From positions 1 through 15,850 of the forward strand of contig JBOGFI010000200.1 in the NCBI GenBank assembly GCA_050743365.1: a stretch of DNA of 15,850 nucleotides. Direction: 5' to 3'. Below, piece after piece: positions 6,078-14,082 of the stretch. A model generated the notes under the pieces. The model was given only the letters and a program-made list of their open reading frames with translations. It was not told the DNA's origin and did no database searches. The position numbers and the translations under genes are program-made. The stretch is from JBOGFI01 sp050743365 (GTDB taxonomy: Bacteria > Actinomycetota > Acidimicrobiia > IMCC26256 > JACDBD01). The stretch's first letter is position 1. Each line of letters begins with the position of its first letter.

Positions 6078-7070
6078 GTGAAGGTCCAGGACCTCGGCAC
6101 ACCCGCGTTGGTCGTCGACGCCGAGACCTTCGCCCACAACCTCGACGCCATGGCGGCGACGCTGCCCCGGTCGCGCTGCCGGCCCCACGTCAAGGCACAC
6201 AAGACCACTGCGCTCGCCCGAGAGCAGGCGGCGCGCGGGCACCGCAACTTCACGTGCGCCACGCCCCGCGAGATGGAGGGCATGGCCCGGGCGGGACTGG
6301 GCGCCGACCTGCTCCTCGCCAACGAGGTCGTCGACCCCGACCGCCTGGAGCGCCTTGCCCGGCTCGACGCCCGGGTCACGTTAGCGGTGGATTCGGCAGC
6401 GACGATCGAGGCCGCGGTTGCGGCCGGGATCCGCGAGGTGCTCGTCGACGTCGACGTCGGGATGTTCCGATGCGGCTGCCAGCCTGAGGACGCGGGACAG
6501 CTCGCCGACGTCGCCCGGCGCGGTGGGCTCGAGGTGCGTGGGGTCATGGGTTACGAAGGCCACGTCATGGGCGTCGAGGACCGGGCGACGCGCGTCGAGC
6601 AGACGGAACAAGCCATGCAACTGCTGCTCCGCGCCCACCGCGACGTCGGCGGCGACATCGTGTCGGCCGGCGGCACGTGCAACTTCGAGATCAACACCTG
6701 GGCGAGCGAGATCCAGGCGGGCACCTATGCATTGATGGATACCGCGTACACGTATCCCGACCTCCCGTTCCGTCCCGCGCTCTCGCTCCGGGCCACCGTC
6801 GTCTCAGTGTCGGACGGCTGGGCGGTCGCGGATTGCGGGCTCAAGGCACTTGCGCTCGACCACGGCAACCCCACCGTGGAGGGCGGCACGGTCTGGTACT
6901 GCTCCGACGAGCACGTGACCTTCGCGCCCGACCGTCCGCTCCAGGTCGGTGACCGCGTGCGGGTCCTGCCCGCCCATATCGACCCGACCGTCGCGAAGCA
7001 CGAGCGCATGCACGTCGTCGACGACGACACCGTGCTCGACGCCTGGGACGTCGACCTGCGCGGCTGGTGA
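6078..7070 (+). CDS. D-threonine aldolase-like PLP enzyme (DSD1/alanine racemase N-terminal family)
   Basis: A 330-residue fold-type III PLP enzyme. The N-terminus is VQDLGTPALVVDAETFAHNL, followed by CRPHVKAHKT with Lys39 as the expected Schiff-base lysine. Later come DVGMFRCGC, GVMGYEGHVM, VSAGGTCNFE (phosphate-binding region), and ALMDTAYTYPDLPF. The C-terminal metal motif is HIDPT (His300, Asp302). D-threonine aldolases use a His/Asp pair here, whereas D-serine dehydratases use His/Cys, so cleavage of a D-3-hydroxy amino acid to glycine plus aldehyde is the better guess. The exact substrate is unknown. GTG 6078 is preferred over ATG 6048 because family members begin about four residues before the DLxTPALVVD motif and the longer form would overlap the divergent gene. 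It is the first of a co-directional run reaching 10584. Confidence 0.82.
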   Translation: MKVQDLGTPALVVDAETFAHNLDAMAATLPRSRCRPHVKAHKTTALAREQAARGHRNFTCATPREMEGMARAGLGADLLLANEVVDPDRLERLARLDARVTLAVDSAATIEAAVAAGIREVLVDVDVGMFRCGCQPEDAGQLADVARRGGLEVRGVMGYEGHVMGVEDRATRVEQTEQAMQLLLRAHRDVGGDIVSAGGTCNFEINTWASEIQAGTYALMDTAYTYPDLPFRPALSLRATVVSVSDGWAVADCGLKALALDHGNPTVEGGTVWYCSDEHVTFAPDRPLQVGDRVRVLPAHIDPTVAKHERMHVVDDDTVLDAWDVDLRGW

Positions 7071-7121
7071 CCGCGACCGGGCGCATGTTTGCCGCTCGCG
7101 GGCGCCGGGGACGATGATCCC

Positions 7122-7265
7122 ATGCTGTTCATCCTGTGGCTGGTCGCGGTCATCCTCGTCATCGCCGGGATCGTGAAGCTGGTGCAAGGTGAGGCGTTGT
7201 CCGGCGTCGTCCTCGTCATCGTCGGGTTCCTCGTGGGCCCGGGTGGCGTCAGCGTCTTCACCTGA
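7122..7265 (+). CDS. Small GPGG-motif membrane protein (47 residues)
   Basis: ATG 7122 to TGA 7263-7265 encodes 47 residues with two hydrophobic helices (LFILWLVAVILVIAGIVKLV and LSGVVLVIVGFLVGPGG) joined by a short QGEA loop. It ends GPGGVSVFT. The pattern of two short helices and a terminal GPGG-x-S motif recurs in tiny actinobacterial membrane proteins of unknown function, as far as I recall. Codon third positions are mostly G or C, as in the neighbours. It lies 51 bases after the D-threonine aldolase-like gene and 80 bases before the amidase, on the same strand. No strong ribosome-binding site is seen. Confidence 0.6.
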   Translation: MLFILWLVAVILVIAGIVKLVQGEALSGVVLVIVGFLVGPGGVSVFT

Positions 7266-7331
7266 GCAACGACCCCTCGCTCCTGGTCGCCGGCACGCTG
7301 GTCACTCGCACGCTGGACGCCCCGCGGGCGC

Positions 7332-7345
7332 TACGGTGCCAGCCC
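7332..7345 (+). promoter_or_regulatory. Possible leaderless -10 element before the amidase gene
   Basis: TACGGT at 7332-7337 fits the actinobacterial -10 pattern TANNNT and is followed by 8 bases and then ATG 7346. There is no Shine-Dalgarno before this ATG. A leaderless transcript beginning at or next to the start codon is therefore likely. A direct repeat of CGCACGCTGG-like sequence lies just upstream (about 7291-7316). Confidence 0.35.
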
Positions 7346-8800
7346 ATGACCGACGACCTCGCTTTCCTCGACGCCACCGCCCAGGCCGAGCTCGTGGAGC
7401 GGGGTGACCTCACGCCGCTCGATCTCGTCGACGCCGCCATCAACCGGGTGGAGAAGGTCAACCCCGAGCTCAACGCGGTGATCCACCCGTTGTTCGACAG
7501 GGCCCGAGCCGCGGCCCGCGGCGACCTGCCGCCGGGACCCTTCCGCGGCGTCCCGGCCGTCGTGAAGGACCTCGACGGCTCGTCGGCGGGCGATCCCTCC
7601 CACCTCGGCAACCGGCTGCTCAAGGCGGTGGCGTGGACGGACGACCACGACAGCTACCTCTTCGCCAAGCTGCGCGCCGCCGGCTTCGTCTTCGTGGGGA
7701 AGACCAACACCCCCGAGCTCGGCCTCCAGCCGACGACCGAACCGCTTTCCCACGGGCCGACGCGCAACCCGTGGGACACCGGCCGCGGCCCGGGCGGGTC
7801 GAGCGGAGGCTCGGCGACCGCGGTGGCAGCGGGCATGGTCCCGGTGGGCCACGCCGGCGACGGCGGCGGCTCCATCCGCATCCCCGCCAGCGCCTGCGGG
7901 ATCTTCGGCCTCAAACCCTCCCGCGGGCGGGTGTCGCTCGGACCGGACGCGGGCGAATCGTGGGCGGGCATGGTGCAGCGGCACGTCGTCACGCGCTCGG
8001 TACGCGACAGCGCCGCCGTCCTCGACGCGGTGGCCGGCGAGATGCCGGGCGACCCCTACACCGCCCCGCCTCCTGTCCGGCCGTTCGCCCACGAGGTGGG
8101 CGCCGATCCCGGGAAACTGCGCATCGGCCTGCGCACGAACGCGCCGGGCGACATGGTGGACGTGCACCCCGACTGCGTCGCCGCCGCCGAGGACGCGGCG
8201 CGCCTCCTGGAGTCACTCGGCCACACCGTCGACGCCGGCTCGCCCGCACCGCTCGACGAGCCCGACCTGATGGGCATGTTCATGACGATCATCAGCACCT
8301 GGGTCGTGAAGGACCTCGAGGAGATCGCCTGCCGGGCCGGACGCGAGGTCGGCCCCGACGACGTCGAGCCGCTCACGTGGGCCTACGCCGAGATGGGGCG
8401 CACCCACTCGGGGGTGCAGTACGTGAACGCGGTCAACGCCATGCACGCGTGGAGCCGGCGCGCGGCCGCGTGGTGGACGCCTGCCGAGGGCGACGGACAC
8501 GACCTCCTCCTGACGCCCACGATGGCGGAGCCGCCGCCGCTGCTCGGCGACCTCGTGCCGCCGGCCGACAACCCGCTCCACGGTGCCGCCCGGGCGACGC
8601 CGTTCGCGACGTTCACGGCGCCGTTCAACGTGACCGGGCAGCCGGCGATGTCGGTGCCGCTGCAATGGTCGGGCGACGGCCTCCCCGTGGGCGCGCAGCT
8701 CGTCGCTGCATCCGGGCGCGAGGACGTCCTGATCCGGGTGGCGTCGCAGCTCGAGACGGCCCGCCCCTGGGCCGACCGCCGCCCCCCGGTGCACGCCTGA
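7346..8800 (+). CDS. Amidase-signature family hydrolase
   Basis: A 484-residue enzyme of normal family length with the complete Ser-cisSer-Lys triad. Lys74 is in GVPAVVKDLDG, cis-Ser152 is in GRGPGGSSGGSA, and nucleophile Ser176 is in GDGGGSIRIPAS. The 24-residue gap between the two serines is typical. Further family features are GKTNTPELGLQ before the serine motif, CGIFGLKPSRGRV after it, and FTAPFNVTGQPAMSVPLQWSGDGLPVGAQL near the C-terminus. It hydrolyses a carboxamide or related acyl bond. The sequence does not reveal the substrate, and it is unlikely to be GatA because no GatB/GatC is nearby. No signal peptide is seen, so it is probably cytoplasmic. The AtuA-family gene follows 15 bases downstream, which suggests co-transcription and possibly one pathway. 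Confidence 0.9.
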   Translation: MTDDLAFLDATAQAELVERGDLTPLDLVDAAINRVEKVNPELNAVIHPLFDRARAAARGDLPPGPFRGVPAVVKDLDGSSAGDPSHLGNRLLKAVAWTDDHDSYLFAKLRAAGFVFVGKTNTPELGLQPTTEPLSHGPTRNPWDTGRGPGGSSGGSATAVAAGMVPVGHAGDGGGSIRIPASACGIFGLKPSRGRVSLGPDAGESWAGMVQRHVVTRSVRDSAAVLDAVAGEMPGDPYTAPPPVRPFAHEVGADPGKLRIGLRTNAPGDMVDVHPDCVAAAEDAARLLESLGHTVDAGSPAPLDEPDLMGMFMTIISTWVVKDLEEIACRAGREVGPDDVEPLTWAYAEMGRTHSGVQYVNAVNAMHAWSRRAAAWWTPAEGDGHDLLLTPTMAEPPPLLGDLVPPADNPLHGAARATPFATFTAPFNVTGQPAMSVPLQWSGDGLPVGAQLVAASGREDVLIRVASQLETARPWADRRPPVHA

Positions 8801-8815
8801 CCGGTCGCGAACACC

Positions 8816-10186
8816 GTGACGGTCCGCATCGGCGGTGGACAGGGTTTCTACGGCGACACGCCTCGCGCCGTCGAAGGCCTGCTGGCCGACGGCGTCGACT
8901 ACCTGTGCCTGGAGGCGCTCGCCGAGCTGACGCTGGCGATCCTCCAGAAGGACCGCCAGCGCGACGAGGCGCGCGGCTACACCCGCGACCTGCCCCTGTA
9001 CCTCGCCGCTGCGCTTCCGGCGGTGGCGGCGGGTCGCACGAAGGTCATCACGAACGCGGGTGGCATCAACCCGACCGGCGCCGCCCGGGCCGCGGTCGAG
9101 ACCGCGCGGAGCATTGGCGTGTCCGGCATCGAGGTGGCGACCGTGCTGGGTGACGACCTGATGACAGGCCTGGGCACGCTGCGCTCGTCGACCGCCTCGA
9201 AGCTCGCGCACCTCGACACCGGCGAACTGTTCGGCGACTTCCCGGGCGATCCGCTCTTCGCGTCGGCGTACCTCGGAGCTCGGCCCATCGTCGACGCGCT
9301 CGACCGGGGTGCCGACGTGGTGATCACCGGCCGTGTCGCCGACGCTGCGCTCTTCCTCGCGGCCGCGGCCCACGCGCACGGTTGGGAATGGGACGATTGG
9401 GACCGCCTTGCTGCCGGCGTGCTCGTCGGGCACGTGCTCGAGTGTTCAGGCCAGGCCGCGGGCGGCAACTACAGCGGCGACTGGTGGGCGCTCCCGCACC
9501 CCTGGGACCTGCCGTACCCGATCGCCGAGGTCGAGCAAGACGGGAGCGCGGTCATCACCAAGCCGGAGGCGGCGGGCGGGCGGGTGAGCTTCGACACCGT
9601 CCGCCACCAGCTTCTCTACGAGGTCCACGACCCGGCCGCGTACCTCGCACCCGACGTGGTCGCCGACTTCACCTCGGCGGCCTTCACCGACCTCGGCGGC
9701 GACCGCGTGCGTGTGACCGGCGTGCGCGGCCGCCCCGCGACCGACACCTACAAGGCGCTGCTCGCGTATCCCGCGGGCTGGGCAGGCGAGACGCGCGCCG
9801 CCTTCTCGTGGCCCGATGCCTACGAGAAGGCGAAGGCCACCGCCGCCATCCTCGCCAAGCGAGTGGAGATGGCCGGCCTCGACGTCGCCGAGTGGTGCTT
9901 CGAGTACTGGGGGGTGAACGCGCTGGGCGGTCCCACCGTCCCCGCAGCCCGCGACGAGCCCCCCGAGGTCGTGCTGCGGGCCGCCTGGCGCTGCCACGAC
10001 GAGCGCACCGCCGGGCTCGTGGGACGCGAGCTCGTTCCCCTGTCGCTGTCGTCGCCGCCGCCCGGGTTCACCGGCATGGGCCGCGGCGGCGGGCGCGCCA
10101 CCGAGCTGCTCGGGATCTGGCCCACCCTCGTCGAGAAGGACCTGGTCGACCCGGACGTGCGGGTCGCGGTGGAGGAGATCACCTGA
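8816..10186 (+). CDS. AtuA-family protein (acyclic terpene utilisation, DUF1446)
   Basis: A 456-residue protein starting at GTG 8816, which gives the family N-terminus TVRIGGGQGFYGDTPRAVEGLL. Hallmarks are DYLCLEALAELTLAIL, VITNAGGINPTGAARA, SAYLGARPIVDALDRGADVVITGRVADAALFLA, GHVLECSGQAAGGNYSG and PYPIAEVEQDGSAVITKPEAAGGRVS. These are typical of the AtuA/DUF1446 family. AtuA is part of the citronellol/geraniol degradation cluster of Pseudomonas, but the biochemical role is not established, and many actinobacterial members sit outside terpene clusters. Here there is no geranyl-CoA carboxylase nearby, so terpene use is not supported by context. The gene is 15 bases downstream of the amidase and its TGA overlaps the next ATG by one base (TGATG at 10184-10188). 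Confidence 0.88.
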   Translation: MTVRIGGGQGFYGDTPRAVEGLLADGVDYLCLEALAELTLAILQKDRQRDEARGYTRDLPLYLAAALPAVAAGRTKVITNAGGINPTGAARAAVETARSIGVSGIEVATVLGDDLMTGLGTLRSSTASKLAHLDTGELFGDFPGDPLFASAYLGARPIVDALDRGADVVITGRVADAALFLAAAAHAHGWEWDDWDRLAAGVLVGHVLECSGQAAGGNYSGDWWALPHPWDLPYPIAEVEQDGSAVITKPEAAGGRVSFDTVRHQLLYEVHDPAAYLAPDVVADFTSAAFTDLGGDRVRVTGVRGRPATDTYKALLAYPAGWAGETRAAFSWPDAYEKAKATAAILAKRVEMAGLDVAEWCFEYWGVNALGGPTVPAARDEPPEVVLRAAWRCHDERTAGLVGRELVPLSLSSPPPGFTGMGRGGGRATELLGIWPTLVEKDLVDPDVRVAVEEIT

Positions 10187-10584
10187 TGGCACCAGTGCAG
10201 CTGCGCGAGCTGTGCGGCTTCCGGGCGGGCGACAAGGGAGACGTGGCCGACGTCGCGATCTTCGCCGACGACGAGGACGTCTACGACGTGATCGCCCGCG
10301 AGGTGACCGCTGAACGGGTGAAGGCCCATTTCGACACCATGGTGACCGGCGAGGTCGAGCGCTACGAAGCCCGCAACGTGCTCGCCCTGAACTTCGTGCT
10401 GCGCGGCGCACTGGGTGGCGGCGGGCCCCGGTCGTTGCGCTCCGACAGCCTGGGCAAGACCCTGGGCGGCGCCCTCGTCCGCCTCGAGATCGAGGTTCCC
10501 GACGAGCTCGCGGGCCGGCGCCGACCCCGCCCCGACGTCGGCTGGGCCGACGCGATCGTCGAACGGCTCCCCGGCCGTCGGTAA
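10186..10584 (+). CDS. AtuA C-terminal-like domain protein (stand-alone)
   Basis: A 132-residue protein with RELCGFRAGDKGDVADVAIFADDEDVYDVI, then RVKAHFDTMVTGEVERYEARNVLALNFVLRGALGGGGPRSLRSD and GKTLGGALVRLEIEV. I recognise this as the small domain that in many AtuA proteins forms the C-terminal part of a single longer chain (AtuA-like ferredoxin-fold domain). Here it is a separate gene whose ATG at 10186 shares one base with the TGA of the AtuA gene, so the two are almost certainly translationally coupled and probably form one complex. The last 20 residues are Arg/Pro rich. Function is unknown beyond this association. It is the last gene of the co-directional metabolic run. Confidence 0.82.
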   Translation: MAPVQLRELCGFRAGDKGDVADVAIFADDEDVYDVIAREVTAERVKAHFDTMVTGEVERYEARNVLALNFVLRGALGGGGPRSLRSDSLGKTLGGALVRLEIEVPDELAGRRRPRPDVGWADAIVERLPGRR

Positions 10585-10852
10585 CGGCGAGCACCGGTTG
10601 TCCCTCCGAATTGCTGGCTACGCTGATCGACGAACGCCGCGCGATCCATGTGAGGGTCGCCGGGGAGGCCCGGGTGGCCGCTGCCGAGGACGCAGCGCGT
10701 TTGTTCGCGATGCCCTTGGCGCCGCTGTCCCGAGTGGCCTCCCCGGCGTGTCCACGGCGCCGTACCGATCCCCTCGCCCGCTTCGCCCCCCTTGCCCGCG
10801 ATTGCCTAGAGGCGATCCGCCCTTCACCGCGGGCGGGACCCTGACGATAGAC
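10585..10852. other. Intergenic gap of about 270 bases
   Basis: This gap separates the AtuA-like gene from the GGDEF-EAL gene. It holds an open frame at 10611-10844 (+, 77 codons, TTG start) that resembles no protein I know and whose codon use loses its GC3 bias in the second half, so I do not call it. I see no c-di-GMP riboswitch hallmark, no clear terminator with a T-tract, and no obvious promoter other than the strong ribosome-binding site at its right end. Confidence 0.5.
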
Positions 10853-10862
10853 AGGAGGTGAT
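10853..10862 (+). promoter_or_regulatory. Extended Shine-Dalgarno sequence of the GGDEF-EAL gene
   Basis: AGGAGGTGAT at 10853-10862 is complementary over ten bases to the usual 3' end of 16S rRNA. GTG 10858 lies within it and ATG 10861 starts only two bases after the AGGAGG core. GTG 10864 has a standard 5-base spacer and was therefore chosen as the start. Confidence 0.7.
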
Positions 10863-10863
10863 G

Positions 10864-13800
10864 GTGAGGGCGAGGGCTCCCTGGGCCGTCCTGTCTGTCG
10901 GCGCGCTCGTGATCGCGTCGACCCTGCTGCTGCCGGGCGAACTGCCGGCGGCACTGCTGCGCGACGCGGTCGGCGCCGCCGCCGCCGCCGCGATCGCGTT
11001 CGGCGTTCGTCGTCACCGGCCCCAGGACCCCGCCGCGTGGTACATCATCGCCGCCGGCGTCGCGGTGCTCGTCGCCGGCGACGTCGCCTGGGACTTGCTC
11101 TCGACCGGCGACAGCGCTGGCGCCGTGCCCGAGCACGTGGCCAACGTCCTCTACCTCGCGGCGTACCCACTCCTCGCCCTCGGTCTGCTCCGCCTGGTCC
11201 GTGCGCGCATCGCCCGCGGTGACCGCGACGCGCTCGCCGACAGCGCGATCATCGTCGCCGCCGCGCTGCTCCCGGCGTGGCAGTTCCTCATCGAGCCCGC
11301 CCTCGACACCCCGCCGGTGACGTTCAACACCGTCGCCGCCATTCTCTTCCCGCTCCTGGACCTCGTCCTCATCGGCGCGCTTGCCCGGGTCATGTTCAGT
11401 CGGGCCCAGTCCGTCGCGGTCGGGCTCTTCCTCGGCGGCCTCTGCGTCACCCTCTTCGCCGACGTCGCCTACCTGCGCCTGCTCCCGAGCGCCGCCGACC
11501 CGGTGTGGCTCGACGTGCTGTGGCCGGCGTCGTACGTGCTCCTGGGAGTATCGGCGTTGCACCCGTCGATGCGCGCGGTCTCCGACCCGGTGCCGCGGCG
11601 TCGACCCGGGCTCGCGCTCGCACGGATCGCCCTGCTGGCGTCGGCGCTCGTCATCGGGCCTTCGGTCGTCGTGGGTGAGTACCTCAAGGGACGCGAGGTC
11701 GACGCCCGTGTGCTCGGGCCGGTCTCGGCGCTCGTCGCGCTGCTCGTGATGCTGCGGCTGATCCGGGCTGCCATCGAGGCCGACGAGGCGACCCAGGCCG
11801 TCCTCGAGAGCGAGGAGCGGTTCCGTTCGCTCGTGCAGCACGCGAGCGACGTGATCGTGGTGATCGCACCGGAGGGACACGTGCAGTACGTGAGCCCGGC
11901 GGTCGTCGACCTGCTGGGCGGTCCGCCCGAGACGTACCTGGGCGCCATGATGGACGACCACATCCACGCCGCCGACCTCGAGAGCGCCTACGAGACCCTC
12001 GGCCAGACGCTGGACAACCCCGGCCGCGCGTTCGTGGTCGAGGTCCGGCTCCGCCACCAGGACGGCGGCTGGCGCTGGGTCGAGGCCGTCGCCACCGGAC
12101 GGGTCGACGAGCCCAGCGTGCGGGGTGTCGTCTGCAACCTGCGCAACGTCACCGAGCGCAAGCGCACCGAGGCCATCCGGGCGGACGAGGCGCGCGTGCT
12201 CGACATGATCGCCCGATCGGCACCGCTCCCGTCGACGCTGACGCGCCTGATCCACACGATCGAGGAGCAGCTCGGCGGCGGCCGATGCTCGATCCGGCTG
12301 CTGGGGGAGACGGGCACGCCCGGCCTCGCGGTTGCCCCGTCACTGCCGGCGGGCTACATGCACGGTCTCGAGGCGGTGGCGCCGCTGCCGGCTGACGGTC
12401 ACCTCCCCGAGGAGTACGTCTACTCGAAGAGCGGCGTGATCGACCTCGCCGGCGAGCGGATCCCGCCCGAGGTCCGGGAGCTGGCGCATGCCCATGGGCT
12501 GCGTGCGTGCTGGATGATCCCCATCGCCGCGTCGGAGGACGCGCGGATGCTGGGCGGGCTCGCGGCGTACATCGACGACGGCGCCGAGCCGTCACCCACG
12601 GACGTCGCGCTCGTCGAGCGGGCGGCGGCGCTGGCGGCGGTCGCGATCGACCGCGCCGCGGCCGAGGACCGCTTGGAGCACCAGGCATTGCACGACCCGC
12701 TCACCGGGCTGCCGAACCGGGCGCTGGTCCTCGACCGGCTGAGCCAGGCGCTGGTGCGGCTCGGGCGCCACCCGCACGAGATGGTGGCGGTGCTGTTCCT
12801 CGACCTCGACCGGTTCAAGGTGATCAACGACAGCCTCGGCCACGACGCCGGCGACGAGCTGCTCGTCGCCCTCGGCGGGCGCCTGGCCGCAGTGCTGCGC
12901 CCCGAGGACACCGTGGCCCGGTTCGGCGGCGACGAGTTCGTGATCGTGTGCGAGCGGATCGTCCAAGGCCATGAGGCGGAGGCGCTGGCGGAGCGGATCG
13001 CCCACTCGCTCGACCAGCCCTTCGCGCTGGGACCGGGCGAAGTCGTGGTGACCGCGAGCATCGGCATCGCCGTGTCGGCGCGCGCCGGTGACCGCGCCGA
13101 GAGCCTGCTGCGGGACGCCGACGCAGCCATGTACCGGGCCAAGGACCGGGGCGGTGCCCACTACGAGCTGTTCGACCACACGATGCACACGAAGGCGGTC
13201 GTGCGGCTCCTGACCGAGCGTGCCCTGCGCGGCGCGCTCGAGAACGACGAGCTGCGGCTGTTCTTCCAGCCCCAGATCCACCTTGCCACCAGCGCGTGCG
13301 TCTCGGTCGAGGCCCTGGTCCGGTGGGAGCACTCGGTGCGCGGAACAGTGCTCCCGGTGGACTTCATCCCCGTCGCCGAGGAGACCGGCCTGATCGTGCC
13401 GATCGGCGACAAGGTGCTGGCACAGGCGTGCGCGCAGGCCGAGCGCTGGCGATCAGCGGGGCCCGACGGCAGTGCGCTCGGCGTGTCGATCAACCTGTCG
13501 GTCCGCCAGCTCATGCGGGCCGCGCTGCCCGGCCGGATCCGGGCGCTGCTCGACGAGCACCGCCTCGACCCCGCGAGCATCTGCCTGGAGATCACCGAGA
13601 GCGTGCTGCTCGACGACGTCGACACGACGGTCGACGCCCTCGCGGCTCTGAAGGACCTCGGCGTGCGGCTCGCCATCGACGACTTCGGCACCGGCTACTC
13701 GTCGCTGTCGTACCTCAAGCGGTTCCCGTTCGACGAGCTCAAGATCGACGCGACCTTCGTGGCCGGGCTGGGCCAGAGCGCCACCGACGACGCCATCGTC

Positions 13801-13998
13801 GCCGCCACCGTCGACATGGCGCACGCGCTCGGCATGGCCGCGGCCGCCGAGGGCGTGGAGACGGCCACCCAGCTCGATCGCCTCACCGCGCTGGGCTGCG
13901 ACCTCGCCCAGGGCTTCCACCTCGCGATGCCCGAGCCGGTCGAGCGAATGGGGGGGCTGGACGCGATCGGGGCCGGGGCGGCGTCGCGAACCGCGTGA
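10864..13998 (+). CDS. Membrane-anchored PAS-GAF-GGDEF-EAL bifunctional c-di-GMP protein
   Basis: A protein of about 1044 residues. Residues 1-300 hold about eight to ten hydrophobic helices in no sensor family that I recognise. Then follow PAS (about 317-430, RFRSLVQHASDVIVVIAPEGHVQYVSP to NVTERKRTEA), a GAF-like region (about 437-600), GGDEF (about 604-770) and EAL (about 785-1030). The cyclase motif is RFGGDEFV (GGDEF at 688-692), with an I-site RPED five residues before it. The phosphodiesterase motifs are complete: EALVRW at 816, NLSVRQL, EITES, IDDFGTGYSS, ELKID, EGVET and QGF. Both activities could therefore be real. An unusually strong ribosome-binding site suggests efficient translation. 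ATG 10861 is an alternative start one codon upstream. Ligand and target cannot be told from sequence. Confidence 0.9.
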   Translation: MRARAPWAVLSVGALVIASTLLLPGELPAALLRDAVGAAAAAAIAFGVRRHRPQDPAAWYIIAAGVAVLVAGDVAWDLLSTGDSAGAVPEHVANVLYLAAYPLLALGLLRLVRARIARGDRDALADSAIIVAAALLPAWQFLIEPALDTPPVTFNTVAAILFPLLDLVLIGALARVMFSRAQSVAVGLFLGGLCVTLFADVAYLRLLPSAADPVWLDVLWPASYVLLGVSALHPSMRAVSDPVPRRRPGLALARIALLASALVIGPSVVVGEYLKGREVDARVLGPVSALVALLVMLRLIRAAIEADEATQAVLESEERFRSLVQHASDVIVVIAPEGHVQYVSPAVVDLLGGPPETYLGAMMDDHIHAADLESAYETLGQTLDNPGRAFVVEVRLRHQDGGWRWVEAVATGRVDEPSVRGVVCNLRNVTERKRTEAIRADEARVLDMIARSAPLPSTLTRLIHTIEEQLGGGRCSIRLLGETGTPGLAVAPSLPAGYMHGLEAVAPLPADGHLPEEYVYSKSGVIDLAGERIPPEVRELAHAHGLRACWMIPIAASEDARMLGGLAAYIDDGAEPSPTDVALVERAAALAAVAIDRAAAEDRLEHQALHDPLTGLPNRALVLDRLSQALVRLGRHPHEMVAVLFLDLDRFKVINDSLGHDAGDELLVALGGRLAAVLRPEDTVARFGGDEFVIVCERIVQGHEAEALAERIAHSLDQPFALGPGEVVVTASIGIAVSARAGDRAESLLRDADAAMYRAKDRGGAHYELFDHTMHTKAVVRLLTERALRGALENDELRLFFQPQIHLATSACVSVEALVRWEHSVRGTVLPVDFIPVAEETGLIVPIGDKVLAQACAQAERWRSAGPDGSALGVSINLSVRQLMRAALPGRIRALLDEHRLDPASICLEITESVLLDDVDTTVDALAALKDLGVRLAIDDFGTGYSSLSYLKRFPFDELKIDATFVAGLGQSATDDAIVAATVDMAHALGMAAAAEGVETATQLDRLTALGCDLAQGFHLAMPEPVERMGGLDAIGAGAASRTA

Positions 13999-14003
13999 TG
14001 TGA

Positions 14004-14022
14004 CGGGCCGCGGGGCGACCCG
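14004..14022 (+). terminator. Weak hairpin after the GGDEF-EAL gene
   Basis: CGGGCCGC (14004-14011) can pair with GCGACCCG (14015-14022) with one C-A mismatch and a GGG loop, starting six bases after the stop codon. There is no T-tract after it, so termination is only a possibility. Confidence 0.25.
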
Positions 14023-14082
14023 AGCAAGCGGTGGGAACCAGCCGTATCCTCACGGTCAGTCCACGACCAGGGAGAGATCGCG

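Noticed and set aside
5653..6102. N-terminal extension of the SpoIIE phosphatase frame up to 6102
   Set aside because: The upstream part is Arg/Ser/Pro/Thr-rich shadow sequence of the 136-residue gene in the other frame. The PAS domain begins just after GTG 5652.
7291..7316. Short direct repeat before the amidase gene as an operator or attachment site
   Set aside because: Only about ten bases are repeated once in GC-rich DNA. There is no symmetry or mobile gene to support a function.
10611..10844. Open frame of 77 codons between the AtuA-like gene and the GGDEF-EAL gene
   Set aside because: It needs a TTG start without a ribosome-binding site, resembles no known protein, and loses the strong GC third-position bias in its second half.
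10585..10852. c-di-GMP riboswitch upstream of the GGDEF-EAL gene
   Set aside because: I looked for GEMM-type conserved segments and tetraloop/receptor elements and found none.
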